A DNA stretch of 64,000 bases, taken from contig NZ_CP073105.1 of assembly GCF_018138085.1 (NCBI RefSeq), positions 4,278,001-4,342,000 on the forward strand, given 5' to 3'. Shown in pieces: positions 50,500 through 59,712 of the stretch (position 1 is the first letter of the stretch; every line of letters starts with the position of its first letter). The notes beneath the pieces were generated by a model. It was not told where the DNA came from and searched no databases. It saw only the letters and a program-made list of their open reading frames with translations. A program made the position numbers and the translations under genes. This stretch comes from Stutzerimonas stutzeri. GTDB taxonomy: Bacteria > Pseudomonadota > Gammaproteobacteria > Pseudomonadales > Pseudomonadaceae.

Positions 50500-52680
50500 A
50501 TGACTGAGCGCGTTGAAGTCGGTGGCCTGCAGGTCGCCAAAGTCCTGTACGACTTCGTGAACAACGAAGCGATTCCTGGTACCGGTATTGACGCCGATGC
50601 CTTCTGGACCGGCGCATCCAGCGTCATCCACGACCTGGCGCCGAAGAACCGCGCGCTGCTGGCCAAGCGTGACGACCTGCAGGCGCAGATCGATGCCTGG
50701 CACCAGGCCCGCGCCGGTCAGGCTCACGATCCGGTGGCCTACAAAGCCTTCCTGCAGGATATCGGTTACCTGTTGCCAGAAGCCGAAGACTTCCAGGCCA
50801 CTACACAAAACGTCGACGAAGAAATCGCCCGCATGGCCGGCCCGCAGCTGGTCGTGCCGATCATGAATGCACGCTTCGCCCTGAACGCGGCCAACGCCCG
50901 CTGGGGCTCGTTGTACGACGCGCTCTACGGCACCGACGTGATTTCCGAAGAAGGTGGCGCCAGCAAGGGCCCGGGCTACAACGAAGTGCGTGGCAACAAG
51001 GTCATCGCCTATGCACGTGCCTTCCTCGATCAAGCCGCGCCGCTGGAATCCGGTTCCCACGCCGATTCCACCGGCTACCGCATCGACGGCGGCAAGCTGG
51101 TCGTCTCGCTGAAAGACGGCAGCACGACCGGCCTACAGGACCCCGCCCAGCTTCGCGGCTTCCAGGGCGCCGCCGATGCGCCGATCGCCGTGCTGCTCAA
51201 GCACAACGGCATTCATTTCGAGATCCAGATCGATCCGACCAGCCCCATCGGTCAGACCGACGCAGCCGGCGTCAAAGACGTGCTGATGGAGTCGGCACTG
51301 ACCACCATCATGGACTGCGAAGACTCCATCGCGGCCGTCGACGCCGATGACAAGACCGTCGTGTACCGCAACTGGCTCGGCCTGATGAAGGGCGATCTGG
51401 TCGAGGAACTGGAAAAGGGCGGCAAGCGCATCACCCGCGCCATGAACCCGGACCGCGTCTACACCCAGGCCGACGGCAATGGCGAGCTGACGCTGCACGG
51501 CCGTTCGCTGCTGTTCATCCGCAACGTCGGCCACCTGATGACCAACGACGCCATCCTCGACAAGGACGGCAACGAAGTGCCCGAAGGCATCATGGACGGC
51601 CTGTTCACCAGCCTGATCGCCGTGCACAACCTCAAAGGCAACACCACCCGTGCCAACAGCCGTACCGGCTCGATGTACATCGTCAAGCCGAAGATGCACG
51701 GTCCGGAAGAAGTGGCCTTCGCCACCGAGCTGTTCGGCCGCGTCGAAGACGTCCTCGGTCTGCCGCGCAACACGCTGAAGGTCGGCATCATGGACGAGGA
51801 ACGCCGCACCACCATCAACCTCAAGGCCTGCATCAAGGAAGCGCGCGAGCGCGTGGTGTTCATCAACACCGGCTTCCTCGACCGCACCGGTGACGAGATC
51901 CATACCTCCATGGAAGCCGGCCCGGTCGTTCGCAAGGCCGCGATGAAGGCAGAAAAATGGATCGGCGCCTACGAGAACAACAACGTCGACGTAGGCCTCG
52001 CCTGTGGCCTGCAGGGCAAGGCGCAGATCGGCAAAGGCATGTGGGCCATGCCCGACCTGATGGCGAGCATGCTCGAACAGAAGATCGGCCACCCCATGGC
52101 CGGTGCCAACACTGCCTGGGTACCGTCGCCGACCGCTGCGACCCTGCACGCGATGCACTACCACAAGGTCGACGTGTTCGCCCGTCAGGCCGAGCTGGCC
52201 AAGCGCGAGAAGGCCTCGGTCGATGACATCCTCACCATCCCGTTGGCGCCAAATACCAACTGGAGCGAGGAAGAGAAGCGCAACGAGCTGGACAACAACG
52301 CCCAGGGCATCCTCGGCTACGTGGTCCGCTGGATCGACGCCGGCGTCGGTTGCTCGAAGGTACCGGACATCAACGACGTCGCGCTGATGGAAGACCGCGC
52401 TACCCTGCGCATCTCCAGCCAGCACATGGCCAACTGGCTGCGTCACGGCGTGGTAACCGAGGAGCAGGTGGTCGAGAGCCTCAAGCGCATGGCGCCGGTG
52501 GTGGATCGCCAGAATGCTGGTGACCCGACCTACCGCCCGCTGGCACCGGACTTCGACAACAATGTCGCGTTCCAGGCCGCACTGGAGCTGGTGCTCGAAG
52601 GCACCAAGCAGCCCAACGGCTACACCGAGCCGGTCCTGCATCGTCGTCGCCGCGAGTTCAAGGCCAAAAACGGCCTGTAA
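50500..52680 (+). CDS. glcB: Malate synthase G
   Basis: 726 residues, the usual length of the G isoform. It condenses glyoxylate with acetyl-CoA to malate in the glyoxylate shunt and glycolate use. Family segments: [18 protein letters not shown] (about residues 266-283), [31 protein letters not shown], and the C-terminal [13 protein letters not shown]. The ATG at 50500 follows GTGAGGCGA; the frame extends nine codons upstream. It is single, and a strong terminator follows. The leader region has TAGTATCCGCCG at 50428-50439, also found before the chemoreceptor gene. Confidence 0.97.
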   Translation: MTERVEVGGLQVAKVLYDFVNNEAIPGTGIDADAFWTGASSVIHDLAPKNRALLAKRDDLQAQIDAWHQARAGQAHDPVAYKAFLQDIGYLLPEAEDFQATTQNVDEEIARMAGPQLVVPIMNARFALNAANARWGSLYDALYGTDVISEEGGASKGPGYNEVRGNKVIAYARAFLDQAAPLESGSHADSTGYRIDGGKLVVSLKDGSTTGLQDPAQLRGFQGAADAPIAVLLKHNGIHFEIQIDPTSPIGQTDAAGVKDVLMESALTTIMDCEDSIAAVDADDKTVVYRNWLGLMKGDLVEELEKGGKRITRAMNPDRVYTQADGNGELTLHGRSLLFIRNVGHLMTNDAILDKDGNEVPEGIMDGLFTSLIAVHNLKGNTTRANSRTGSMYIVKPKMHGPEEVAFATELFGRVEDVLGLPRNTLKVGIMDEERRTTINLKACIKEARERVVFINTGFLDRTGDEIHTSMEAGPVVRKAAMKAEKWIGAYENNNVDVGLACGLQGKAQIGKGMWAMPDLMASMLEQKIGHPMAGANTAWVPSPTAATLHAMHYHKVDVFARQAELAKREKASVDDILTIPLAPNTNWSEEEKRNELDNNAQGILGYVVRWIDAGVGCSKVPDINDVALMEDRATLRISSQHMANWLRHGVVTEEQVVESLKRMAPVVDRQNAGDPTYRPLAPDFDNNVAFQAALELVLEGTKQPNGYTEPVLHRRRREFKAKNGL

Positions 52681-52702
52681 GCCACGCCGCAGCAGCACCA
52701 GA

Positions 52703-52728
52703 GCCGCCCCTCGGGGCGGCTTTTTTTT
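52703..52728 (+). terminator. Rho-independent terminator of glcB
   Basis: Perfect 8-bp stem GCCGCCCC/GGGGCGGC with a TC loop (52703-52720), followed by eight T residues (52721-52728), 22 bp after the glcB stop. Confidence 0.93.
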
Positions 52729-52814
52729 GGGCCTGATTTCCGCTCAGCGGCGCTCAAGTTCGGCGTGCGACAACCGATAACGTGACCGCTTCGGCAAATC
52801 CAGTCACAATTTAC

Positions 52815-52839
52815 CCGATAGATGGCATTTGGCTATCGG
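52815..52839. promoter_or_regulatory. CCGATAG-N11-CTATCGG inverted repeat upstream of the chemoreceptor gene
   Basis: Perfect 7-bp arms at 52815-52821 and 52833-52839, just upstream of a candidate -10 TAGTAT (52851-52856) and overlapping where a -35 would be (TTGGCT, 52829-52834). This could be a repressor site or a small hairpin. The binding protein is unknown. Confidence 0.4.
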
Positions 52840-52881
52840 CTCACATCTCGTAGTATCCGCCGCCCGCCGTGGAGTAGATGC

Positions 52882-54504
52882 ATGTTCAAGAATTTCTCGC
52901 TGACCGCGAAGTTGTCGCTGGTGCCTGCCGTCGCGCTGCTCGGGTTGATCCTCTACGTCGGCTACACCTCGTTGCAGCTGTCGGCGACCGACTCGCGACT
53001 GGTGATGCTGGAAACCCAGAGCTACCCGACGCTGGAAAAAGCCGATGCAGTGATCTTTCAGTTCTCGCGCATTCCGGGCTTGCTGAACAATGCGGTGGCA
53101 GCGGGGGAACCGGGCATTCTCGACGAGGCCCGCGATGCGCTGGGCAAGATAGATACCGAGCAGCGGGCATTGGGAGCGCTGCTGAGCAGCCAGCCACAAC
53201 GTCGGCAGGCGCTCGACAGTTGGCGCAGTGCGGTGAAAACCTACGCCGAGAACGCCCTGAGCGCCTCGGCGAAACTGATCGACGGCAGTGCCTCCTTCGA
53301 CGATCTGCGCCCGAATCTCGACCGCATGGCCAGCGACCTGAGCCAGGCGCAGAAACTTGCGGCCGACTTCCGTACCGGCGCCTATCAGGACTTCCAGCAG
53401 ACCCTGGCTGAAGCCCGCGAGGCCAACGAGCGGACAACCCGCCTCGGCATCATCCTGAGCCTGGTGTTGATCGTGGTGGTCAGTGCCGGAGCCTGGCTGG
53501 TGATCCGCAGCGTGATGGCCAACGTGCGCGGCGTCATCGCCTCGCTGCAAGCCATCGCTCGCGGCGACGGCGACCTGACCCGGCGCGTGAATGTCGAATC
53601 GAACGACGAAATCGGCGCCATGATCGAGCTGTTCAATGGTTTTCTCGACAAATTGCAGCGCACCATTCGCCAGATCATCGAGGCGGCCAGCCCGCTCGGA
53701 CAGGTTTCCAAAGAACTGTACAAGCTGACCCAAGGCTCGGAAGAGAACGCCAAGTCGCAGCAGCACCATACCGACTCGATCACTCGCGACATCCTCACCA
53801 TGACCGGCAGCATCCAGGAGGTCGCACAGCGCTCGCAGCAGGCTTCCGAAGAAGCCAACTCGGCCGCCCGCCAGGCCGCCACCGCTCGCGACCACATCGG
53901 CAGTCTCGCCAGCGGCATCAGCGATCTTGGCACCAGCGTGATGAGCGCCGTGCAAGCGATGGAGCAGTTGGAGGAAGAGACCCAGGAAGTCGGCTCGGTG
54001 CTGACGGTGATCCGCAGCATCGCCGAGCAGACCAACCTGCTGGCGCTCAACGCCGCCATCGAAGCCGCCCGTGCCGGCGAGCAAGGCCGCGGCTTTGCCG
54101 TGGTCGCCGACGAGGTGCGCAACCTGGCGCAAAAGACAGCCGCATCGACTGCCGAGATCCAGCAGATCATCCAGCGCCTGCAAAGCAGCGCCAATACCGT
54201 GCTCAACGTGATGACCAGCAATGGCGAGAAGTCGCGCTCGAGCATCGAACGCTCGGTCGAGGCGACCCAACTGCTCGAAACCATCGCCCTCACCGTCAAC
54301 CAGATCGACGAACTCAACGCCGGCATCGCCCAGTTCACCCAGGAGCAGATCGGCCTGTCGAGTTCCATCCAACAAGAAACCCAAGTGTTGCAGCAGGACG
54401 CACAAGCAACCGCAAACGGCGCCGAAGCCACCGCCCGGCTGGGCGAGCAACTGGTCAGCACGGGCGATCACCTGCGTGCGGCCACGGCCCAATTCCGCGT
54501 TTAA
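52882..54504 (+). CDS. Methyl-accepting chemotaxis protein
   Basis: 540 residues from the ATG at 52882. First membrane helix about residues 10-30; periplasmic four-helix-type sensor domain about 32-190; second helix about 192-212; HAMP domain; then the cytoplasmic signalling domain with the conserved hairpin tip [20 protein letters not shown] and [18 protein letters not shown] (about 390-430). It senses a periplasmic ligand and signals to CheA. It is followed after 20 bp by an outer-membrane beta-barrel gene and a small periplasmic binding-protein gene, hinting that the three handle the same ligand. No C-terminal CheR-tether pentapeptide is seen. Confidence 0.95.
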   Translation: MFKNFSLTAKLSLVPAVALLGLILYVGYTSLQLSATDSRLVMLETQSYPTLEKADAVIFQFSRIPGLLNNAVAAGEPGILDEARDALGKIDTEQRALGALLSSQPQRRQALDSWRSAVKTYAENALSASAKLIDGSASFDDLRPNLDRMASDLSQAQKLAADFRTGAYQDFQQTLAEAREANERTTRLGIILSLVLIVVVSAGAWLVIRSVMANVRGVIASLQAIARGDGDLTRRVNVESNDEIGAMIELFNGFLDKLQRTIRQIIEAASPLGQVSKELYKLTQGSEENAKSQQHHTDSITRDILTMTGSIQEVAQRSQQASEEANSAARQAATARDHIGSLASGISDLGTSVMSAVQAMEQLEEETQEVGSVLTVIRSIAEQTNLLALNAAIEAARAGEQGRGFAVVADEVRNLAQKTAASTAEIQQIIQRLQSSANTVLNVMTSNGEKSRSSIERSVEATQLLETIALTVNQIDELNAGIAQFTQEQIGLSSSIQQETQVLQQDAQATANGAEATARLGEQLVSTGDHLRAATAQFRV

Positions 54505-54524
54505 ATTGCTTTAGGAGCAACCTG

Positions 54525-55685
54525 ATGACCGCAGTACGTGTTATCGGCCTGGCAGCCGTTTGCCTGGCAACCACTCAAGCCTTCGCCTTGGAGCAGGGTG
54601 AGCACCGCTTCAACGGCTTCGGCACTGTCGGCGTGACCCACCTGGGTGGCGAGGACGAAGGCCGCAGTTATGGAGTACAAGGCCAGACCAACGATTCCTG
54701 GCGCGGCGACCAGCTGTCCAAGTTCGGCGCGCAGATGAGCTATGGCGTGACCGACACCGTCGGCGTGACCGTACAGGCCACCGCCAAGGCGCAGCAGGAT
54801 GAGTGGAAGGCCAACCTGGAGTGGGCCTACCTTTCCTGGCAGACCAACGACCAGCTGATGCTGCGCGCCGGTCGTCTGCGCAGCCCGGTCTACATGTACT
54901 CCGAGAGCCTCGACGTCGGCTACAGCTACCCTTGGCTGCGCCTGCCCGACGAGGTCTACAGCCAGGTCCAGGTGACCAGCTACGAGGGTGTCGACGCGGT
55001 CTACACCCTGCCGCTGTCCTACGGCTCGGTGACCTTCCAGGTCGCGGGTGGTCAAGCTAAGGACCGTGACTACTACGCTTACGACGAGCAGTTCGATATC
55101 GACTACGGCAACCTGTTCGGCGCCAGCGTGAGCCTGGCGACCAACGATTTCGGCACGCTGCGCATCGGCTATGTCGAGGCCGATATCAAGACCGATATCA
55201 GCGGCACGGTGAATGTCGGCGGCGGCATGATGATGCCCCTCAGTCTGCTGAGACTCGATAAAGAGAAAGGCAAGTTCACCTCGATCGGCTACCAGTACGA
55301 CAACGGCACCTGGATCAGCAGCAACGAGTGGACCTCGCGCATGATCGAGAACGACGACATGGAGTCGATCGATTCGTTCTACCTGATGGGCGGCCGCCGC
55401 TTCGGCGACTTCCTGCCACACGTCACTTACGCGCAGCTGGACGACAACGGCGGTCGCCAGAGCTCCTGGACCCTGGGCCTGAACTACCAGGCCGCCCCGA
55501 CCGTCGTGGTCAAAGGCGAGTACAAGCGCGTCGACACCAAGAATGGCTATGACGGCGTCTTCACACGCAACGCTCAGGAAGTATTCGACAACGCTGTGTA
55601 CGACCTCAGCGCCGGTACCCGTGGCGCCCCGGCTCGCAACTACGACGGCGACATCGTTTCCGTCGGCGTCGATTTCGTATTCTGA
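54525..55685 (+). CDS. Predicted outer-membrane beta-barrel (porin-like) protein
   Basis: 386 residues. Signal peptide of about 22 residues (cleavage after QAFA). The mature protein alternates polar and hydrophobic residues, with frequent Tyr, Phe and Gly, and ends VGVDFVF; the terminal Phe is typical of BAM substrates. I do not recognise a named porin family. It starts GEHRFNGFGTVGVTHLGG, as in Vibrio/Shewanella-type uncharacterised porins. It is placed between a chemoreceptor and a small phosphate-binding-like protein, 11 bp before the latter. Confidence 0.8.
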   Translation: MTAVRVIGLAAVCLATTQAFALEQGEHRFNGFGTVGVTHLGGEDEGRSYGVQGQTNDSWRGDQLSKFGAQMSYGVTDTVGVTVQATAKAQQDEWKANLEWAYLSWQTNDQLMLRAGRLRSPVYMYSESLDVGYSYPWLRLPDEVYSQVQVTSYEGVDAVYTLPLSYGSVTFQVAGGQAKDRDYYAYDEQFDIDYGNLFGASVSLATNDFGTLRIGYVEADIKTDISGTVNVGGGMMMPLSLLRLDKEKGKFTSIGYQYDNGTWISSNEWTSRMIENDDMESIDSFYLMGGRRFGDFLPHVTYAQLDDNGGRQSSWTLGLNYQAAPTVVVKGEYKRVDTKNGYDGVFTRNAQEVFDNAVYDLSAGTRGAPARNYDGDIVSVGVDFVF

Positions 55686-55696
55686 GGAGCGTCCTG

Positions 55697-56101
55697 ATGA
55701 AAGTATCCCTTCGCATTCTCGGCAGCGCGGCACTGCTCGGCATGGCTGCCATGGCCCAGGCCGAGGTCGCCGTGATCGTCAATCCCGGCGCAGCCAAGAC
55801 GCCATCGCAGTCCGATGTCGCCAATATCTTCCTGGGCAAGGACAAGTCCATGAAGGGCGTGGACCTGAAGGACTGGACGTCGGCCAAGGACAGTTTCTAT
55901 TCCGCGGTCACCAGCAAGAACGAGTCGCAGCTGAAGTCCTACTGGTCCGGCCTGGTGTTCACCGGCAAAGGCCAGCCGATGTCCAGCGTCGCCGACGACG
56001 CGGCAGTGGTCGCCAAGGTTGCGGCCGAGGCCGACGCCATTGGCTATGTCGACAGCGCCGCGGTCAACGATTCGGTCAAGGTGCTGTTCACCCTGCCCTA
56101 A
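55697..56101 (+). CDS. Small PstS-like periplasmic protein
   Basis: 134 residues with signal peptide (about 1-22, AMAQA cleavage). The mature part looks like a single lobe of a phosphate-type periplasmic binding protein: AVIVNPGAA, DVANIFLGKDKS, a central WSGLVFTGKGQPM and the end AIGYVDSAAVNDSVKVLF. It is much shorter than PstS (about 320), so it probably does not close around a ligand as a two-lobe protein does. It lies downstream of the barrel gene and is followed by a terminator, completing a chemoreceptor-porin-binding-protein unit. Function unknown. Confidence 0.8.
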   Translation: MKVSLRILGSAALLGMAAMAQAEVAVIVNPGAAKTPSQSDVANIFLGKDKSMKGVDLKDWTSAKDSFYSAVTSKNESQLKSYWSGLVFTGKGQPMSSVADDAAVVAKVAAEADAIGYVDSAAVNDSVKVLFTLP

Positions 56102-56148
56102 GCTGACGTCACGCCAGCAGGCCGCTCCCGGTGGCCTTCCCGATGAAG

Positions 56149-56177
56149 AACCCCGCCTGCTGGCGGGGTTTCTTTTT
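56149..56177 (+). terminator. Rho-independent terminator after the PstS-like gene
   Basis: Stem AACCCCGCC/GGCGGGGTT with a TGCT loop (56149-56170), followed by TCTTTTT (56171-56177). Confidence 0.88.
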
Positions 56178-56538
56178 GGCCACCGCGCGTTCCTGCTCCG
56201 GAATGCTTGTATGTGCATAGGGAAGCGCTGGTGGGCATGCATCGGGCGTATCAGTCCTTGGCGGCTCATCGTCCTGCTGCCGGCAGGACTGTTCCGTCTC
56301 GCTCTAGCCCATCTAGTCTGACGTCTCCTTGCGCTTGCCTATATGGCCATGCCGTGACCTAGGCCCGGCGAGCACATTTATAGCCCTAGCTCTCGTTTCA
56401 GTGCCGGCCCCGCCCCGTTTCGTGACCCCGTTCACCCACGCAGACAAGCGAGTGAACTTCAATACTCAGCCTGAGTCTCGCTTCGCCGTTTTCGGCAAGT
56501 GGGGCCGTCTGCCCACACGCTTTCAAGGAGGAAATCGC
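56178..56538. other. Intergenic leader of the T6SS operon
   Basis: 361 bp with no convincing gene. It should carry the promoter of the structural T6SS operon. No sigma-54 match like that before hcp was found, and no strong sigma-70 pair stands out. The segment is less G/C-biased around 56370-56400. It ends with the AAGGAGG ribosome site (56525-56531) of the lipoprotein gene. Confidence 0.5.
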
Positions 56539-56673
56539 GTGCTAGCCCGCTATTGCGCCCTCGTTTTATTCGCCGTATCCCTCGCCCTCGTCGGTTGCTC
56601 CGGCAACTACAAATTCAATGATGACGAATATCGCCCGCTGGGCGATCCGCAGGCGCCTGCCCGCAGCAACTGA
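56539..56673 (+). CDS. Small T6SS-linked lipoprotein
   Basis: 44 residues from the GTG at 56539 with AAGGAGG 7 bp upstream. A hydrophobic signal with lipobox ALVGC (Cys at residue 20) is followed by only 24 mature residues (SGNYKFNDDEYRPLGDP and onward). It lies 20 bp before tagH and is the first gene of the T6SS operon. Very small lipoproteins occur at this position in related pseudomonad clusters, as far as I recall, but no role is established. The open frame extends upstream to 56329 without coding character. Confidence 0.7.
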   Translation: MLARYCALVLFAVSLALVGCSGNYKFNDDEYRPLGDPQAPARSN

Positions 56674-56693
56674 CCCACCAGGAGAAAGGAACC

Positions 56694-57887
56694 ATGGAAC
56701 TGGTTTTCGATATGGTCAGTGCGCAGCAATTTGCGCCCGGCCTCATCAGCAGCAAGACCTTCAAGCAGGCCGGCGGGATCATCGGCCGTGCCGAGGACTG
56801 TGACTGGGTAATCCCGGACCGCAAGCGTGTCTTGTCCAGCCGCCACGCAGAAGTGAGCTACCGGGACGGCGCCTTTTTCCTCACCGACACCAGCAGCAAT
56901 GGCATCCAGCTCAAGGATACTGGCGCCAGCCTGGACAAGGGCCAAGCGCAGCGCATCGAGCACGGCAGTGTCTATTGCCTGGGCGACTTCGAAATCAGGG
57001 CGCGGTTGATTCGGGACCCGGCCTCTTTCGAAGGCGATATCGGCCGCCCGCAGCCAGCCGGCAGCATCATTCCCGACGACGCCTTTCTCGATCTCGATCC
57101 GCTGAATGCAATGGACCAGCAGGAGCGGGTCTATGCCGAAGTCGACGATCTCACTGCCGTGCTCGCCCCGCCTCGCGCGCATACCCAGCAGCGCGACTAC
57201 GCCCAAATCGACGAAGAGAACTTGCAGGTTCCTGAGCTGGTGATGCCCAAGCCAGTTGCTCGAGCCAAGACTCCGCCAGAGCCAGAGTGCCTACCGCAGG
57301 GTTTCTGGACTCGCTTCGGTGAGGCGCTAGGCGTGAATCTGGACGACCTGGACGAGGAGCCTCGCCAGGCGCTGGCGCTCAAGGCTGCCGGCCTGCTCAA
57401 GCAAAGCGTCGGCGGGTTGCAACAGGCGCTGCGCACCCGTGGGGAGCTGAAAAACGAGATGCGCCTGTCGCTTACTACCGTGCAGAGCGCCGGAAACAAC
57501 CCGCTCAAACACAGTATCGACAGTGGCGAAGCGCTGAATCTGCTGTTACGCGGCGGCAAAGCGGGTCAGCTGCCGGCCGAACAGGCCGTGGGGCGCGCCT
57601 ATCGCGACCTGCAGGCACACCAGGTGGCCATGTTGGCCGCGAGCCGCGCGGCCATCAAGAGCATGCTCGAGCAATTCTCCCCAGACCAGTTGGCATTGCG
57701 CTTCGAGCGTGACAACAAACCGCTGATTGCCACCGCAGGGACCCGCTGGCGCGCCTATAAGCGCCTGCATCTGGCCATGCAACGTGACGACGATTGGAGC
57801 GAACGGCTGTTCGCCCGCGATTTCGCCCAGACGTACGAGGAACAGGTACGCCTGATCGCCACGCTCAACACCGACCTTCAAGGATGA
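56694..57887 (+). CDS. tagH: T6SS FHA-domain protein TagH/Fha
   Basis: 397 residues. N-terminal forkhead-associated domain with GGIIGRAEDCDWVIPD, the core VLSSRHAEV and TSSNGIQL (about residues 26-72), which binds phosphothreonine. A Pro/charged linker (about 125-200) and a helical C-terminal domain typical of ImpI/VasC follow. In P. aeruginosa, Fha1 is phosphorylated by PpkA to trigger assembly; no kinase is visible here before the window ends. AGGAGAAAGGA lies upstream. It overlaps or abuts tssJ. Confidence 0.93.
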   Translation: MELVFDMVSAQQFAPGLISSKTFKQAGGIIGRAEDCDWVIPDRKRVLSSRHAEVSYRDGAFFLTDTSSNGIQLKDTGASLDKGQAQRIEHGSVYCLGDFEIRARLIRDPASFEGDIGRPQPAGSIIPDDAFLDLDPLNAMDQQERVYAEVDDLTAVLAPPRAHTQQRDYAQIDEENLQVPELVMPKPVARAKTPPEPECLPQGFWTRFGEALGVNLDDLDEEPRQALALKAAGLLKQSVGGLQQALRTRGELKNEMRLSLTTVQSAGNNPLKHSIDSGEALNLLLRGGKAGQLPAEQAVGRAYRDLQAHQVAMLAASRAAIKSMLEQFSPDQLALRFERDNKPLIATAGTRWRAYKRLHLAMQRDDDWSERLFARDFAQTYEEQVRLIATLNTDLQG

Positions 57888-57892
57888 TGTCC

Positions 57893-58372
57893 ATGTCTCG
57901 CTTTCTCCCCGCCGCGCTGATCGCAGCGCTGGCTGTGCTCGGCGGTTGCTCGGCGCTATCGCCAAATTCCGACCTGACCAAGCTGGACCTGTCGCTACAA
58001 GGAAGCGACCGGCTCAATCCCGACCTCAACGACCGGCCCTCGCCCATCGTGATTCGCCTGTTGGAACTCAAGCATCCGGTGGCCTTCGAGAACGCCGATT
58101 TCTTCTCGCTCTACCAGCGACCCAAGGAAGCCCTGTCCCCGGACCTGGTGATCCAGGAAGAGCTGGAACTGCGCCCGGGCGAGCAGCGCGACCTCAAGCT
58201 CTTCGTCCAGGAAGGCAGCCGCTACGTCGGTGTGCTGGCCGCCTACCGTGACCTGCCCGAATCGAGCTGGCGTTTCGTCATCCCCCTTGAGCACAAGGCG
58301 CAGAACCGTATCGAGCTGCGTCTCGACGAGCGCGGCATTCAAACCGTCGATCCGCTCACGAAGGGGAACTGA
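57893..58372 (+). CDS. tssJ: T6SS outer-membrane lipoprotein TssJ
   Basis: 159 residues from the ATG at 57893, which has AAGGA 8 bp upstream; in-frame ATGs at 57884 and 57887 overlap the tagH stop and are alternatives. Lipobox AVLGGC with Cys at about residue 19. The beta-sandwich domain has LNPDLNDRPSPIVIRLLELK and the family LKPGEQRDLKLFV-like region (here LRPGEQRDLKLFVQEGSRYV). It anchors the membrane complex to the outer membrane and contacts the TssM periplasmic domain. It is 3 bp from tssK. Confidence 0.95.
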   Translation: MSRFLPAALIAALAVLGGCSALSPNSDLTKLDLSLQGSDRLNPDLNDRPSPIVIRLLELKHPVAFENADFFSLYQRPKEALSPDLVIQEELELRPGEQRDLKLFVQEGSRYVGVLAAYRDLPESSWRFVIPLEHKAQNRIELRLDERGIQTVDPLTKGN

Positions 58373-58375
58373 TCG

Positions 58376-59707
58376 ATGAGCATGAACAAGGTGATCTGGC
58401 AGGAGGGCATGCTGCTGCGTCCGCAGCACTTCCAGCAAAGCGACCGTTATTACGACGCGCAGCTCAAGCTGCGAACCCAGAAGTTGGGCCATTACGCCTG
58501 GGGCTTTTTCGAGCTGGAGATTGACCGCCAGTTTCTCAACATGGGCAAGCTGGTGCTCAGCCAGGCCAGTGGCCTGCTTCCGGATGGCAGCCTGTTCGAG
58601 ATTGGCGCCGAGCGTGAACCATTGGCCCTGGACGTGCCGCCCAATACCGGCAATACACCTGTCTACTTGGCACTACCGCTGGTGACTGGCAACCACATCG
58701 AAAGCCGTCGGCCGGAGCAGAAGGACGTGCTGGCGCGCTACACCGCGTTCGATGAGGAAGTCGCCGACTCCAACGCCGGTGATAGCAGCAGTAGCCAGGT
58801 CAGCACCGGCCGACCGGACTTTCGCCTGCTGCTGGGTGAGCAACAGAGCGATCAGGCTTACGTAAAGCTCAAGCTTTGCGACATCCTCGACACCACCCCG
58901 GACGGGGTCATCAGCCTCGACCCAGAATACATTCCGACCTTCATCGACTTCCAGGCGTCCAGCTACCTGCTGTCCTGCCTCAAGGAAGTGATCAGCATGC
59001 TCGGCCATCGCGGCGACATCCTCGCCGAGCGAATTCGTGCAACCGGCAAGGTGGGCGGCGCGGAAGTCGGCGATTTCATGATGCTGCAGCTGATCAACCG
59101 CTACGAGCCCGTGCTACGCCATTACATGGGCATCGACCGGATACACCCCGAACATATCTATAGAGAACTGCTGGGGTTGCTGGGTGAGCTGGCGACGTTC
59201 TCCAGCGAGACCAAACGCCCGCGCCTGGATGGCCGCTACCTGCATAACGATCAGGGGCTGTCGTTCCGCAAACTGATGGATGCGATCCGCCAGGTGCTGT
59301 CGATGGTGCTCGAACAGCACGCCATCGAACTGCTACTGCAGCAGCGTCAGTACGGCATCCAGGTCTCGCCGCTGCACGACCACAAGCTGCTCGGCAGCGC
59401 CTCGTTCGTGCTTGCTGCCAGCGCCCAATGCGACTCCGAAGAGCTGCGCACGCGTCTGCCGGCTCACCTCAAGGTCGGTCCGGTGGAGCGCATCCGCCAG
59501 CTGGTCAACCTGCACCTGCCGGGAATCAAGGTCAAACCGCTGCCCGTCGCGCCGCGGCAGATCCCGTTCCATTCCGGCAAGACCTACTTCGCGTTGGAGC
59601 TCAACTCCGAGGAGTTGGCGCAACTGGAGCGCTCCGGCGGCTTCGCCTTCCATGTGTCCGGCGAATTCACCGGGCTTGAGCTGAAATTCTGGGCGATCAG
59701 GAACTGA
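58376..59707 (+). CDS. tssK: T6SS baseplate protein TssK
   Basis: 443 residues, normal length. Starts with VIWQEGMLLRPQHFQQSDRY, the family hallmark. The middle has ETKRPRLDGRYLHNDQGLSF-like sequence, and the C-terminus ends in FHVSGEFTGLELKFWAIRN. TssK trimers link the baseplate to the TssL-TssM membrane complex. It is the fourth gene in the operon and lies 5 bp before tssL. Confidence 0.97.
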   Translation: MSMNKVIWQEGMLLRPQHFQQSDRYYDAQLKLRTQKLGHYAWGFFELEIDRQFLNMGKLVLSQASGLLPDGSLFEIGAEREPLALDVPPNTGNTPVYLALPLVTGNHIESRRPEQKDVLARYTAFDEEVADSNAGDSSSSQVSTGRPDFRLLLGEQQSDQAYVKLKLCDILDTTPDGVISLDPEYIPTFIDFQASSYLLSCLKEVISMLGHRGDILAERIRATGKVGGAEVGDFMMLQLINRYEPVLRHYMGIDRIHPEHIYRELLGLLGELATFSSETKRPRLDGRYLHNDQGLSFRKLMDAIRQVLSMVLEQHAIELLLQQRQYGIQVSPLHDHKLLGSASFVLAASAQCDSEELRTRLPAHLKVGPVERIRQLVNLHLPGIKVKPLPVAPRQIPFHSGKTYFALELNSEELAQLERSGGFAFHVSGEFTGLELKFWAIRN

Positions 59708-59712
59708 CCGAC

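Noticed and set aside
51133..52698. 521-codon minus-strand open frame opposite glcB
   Set aside because: Antisense to a highly conserved malate synthase; no ribosome site or recognisable domain.
52804..54492. 562-codon minus-strand open frame opposite the chemoreceptor gene
   Set aside because: It mirrors the coding sequence of a clear MCP; the Gly/Leu/Val-rich product has no family features.
56178..56538. Sigma-54 promoter for the structural T6SS operon
   Set aside because: I looked for a GG-N10-GC site like the one before hcp; none matched well enough.
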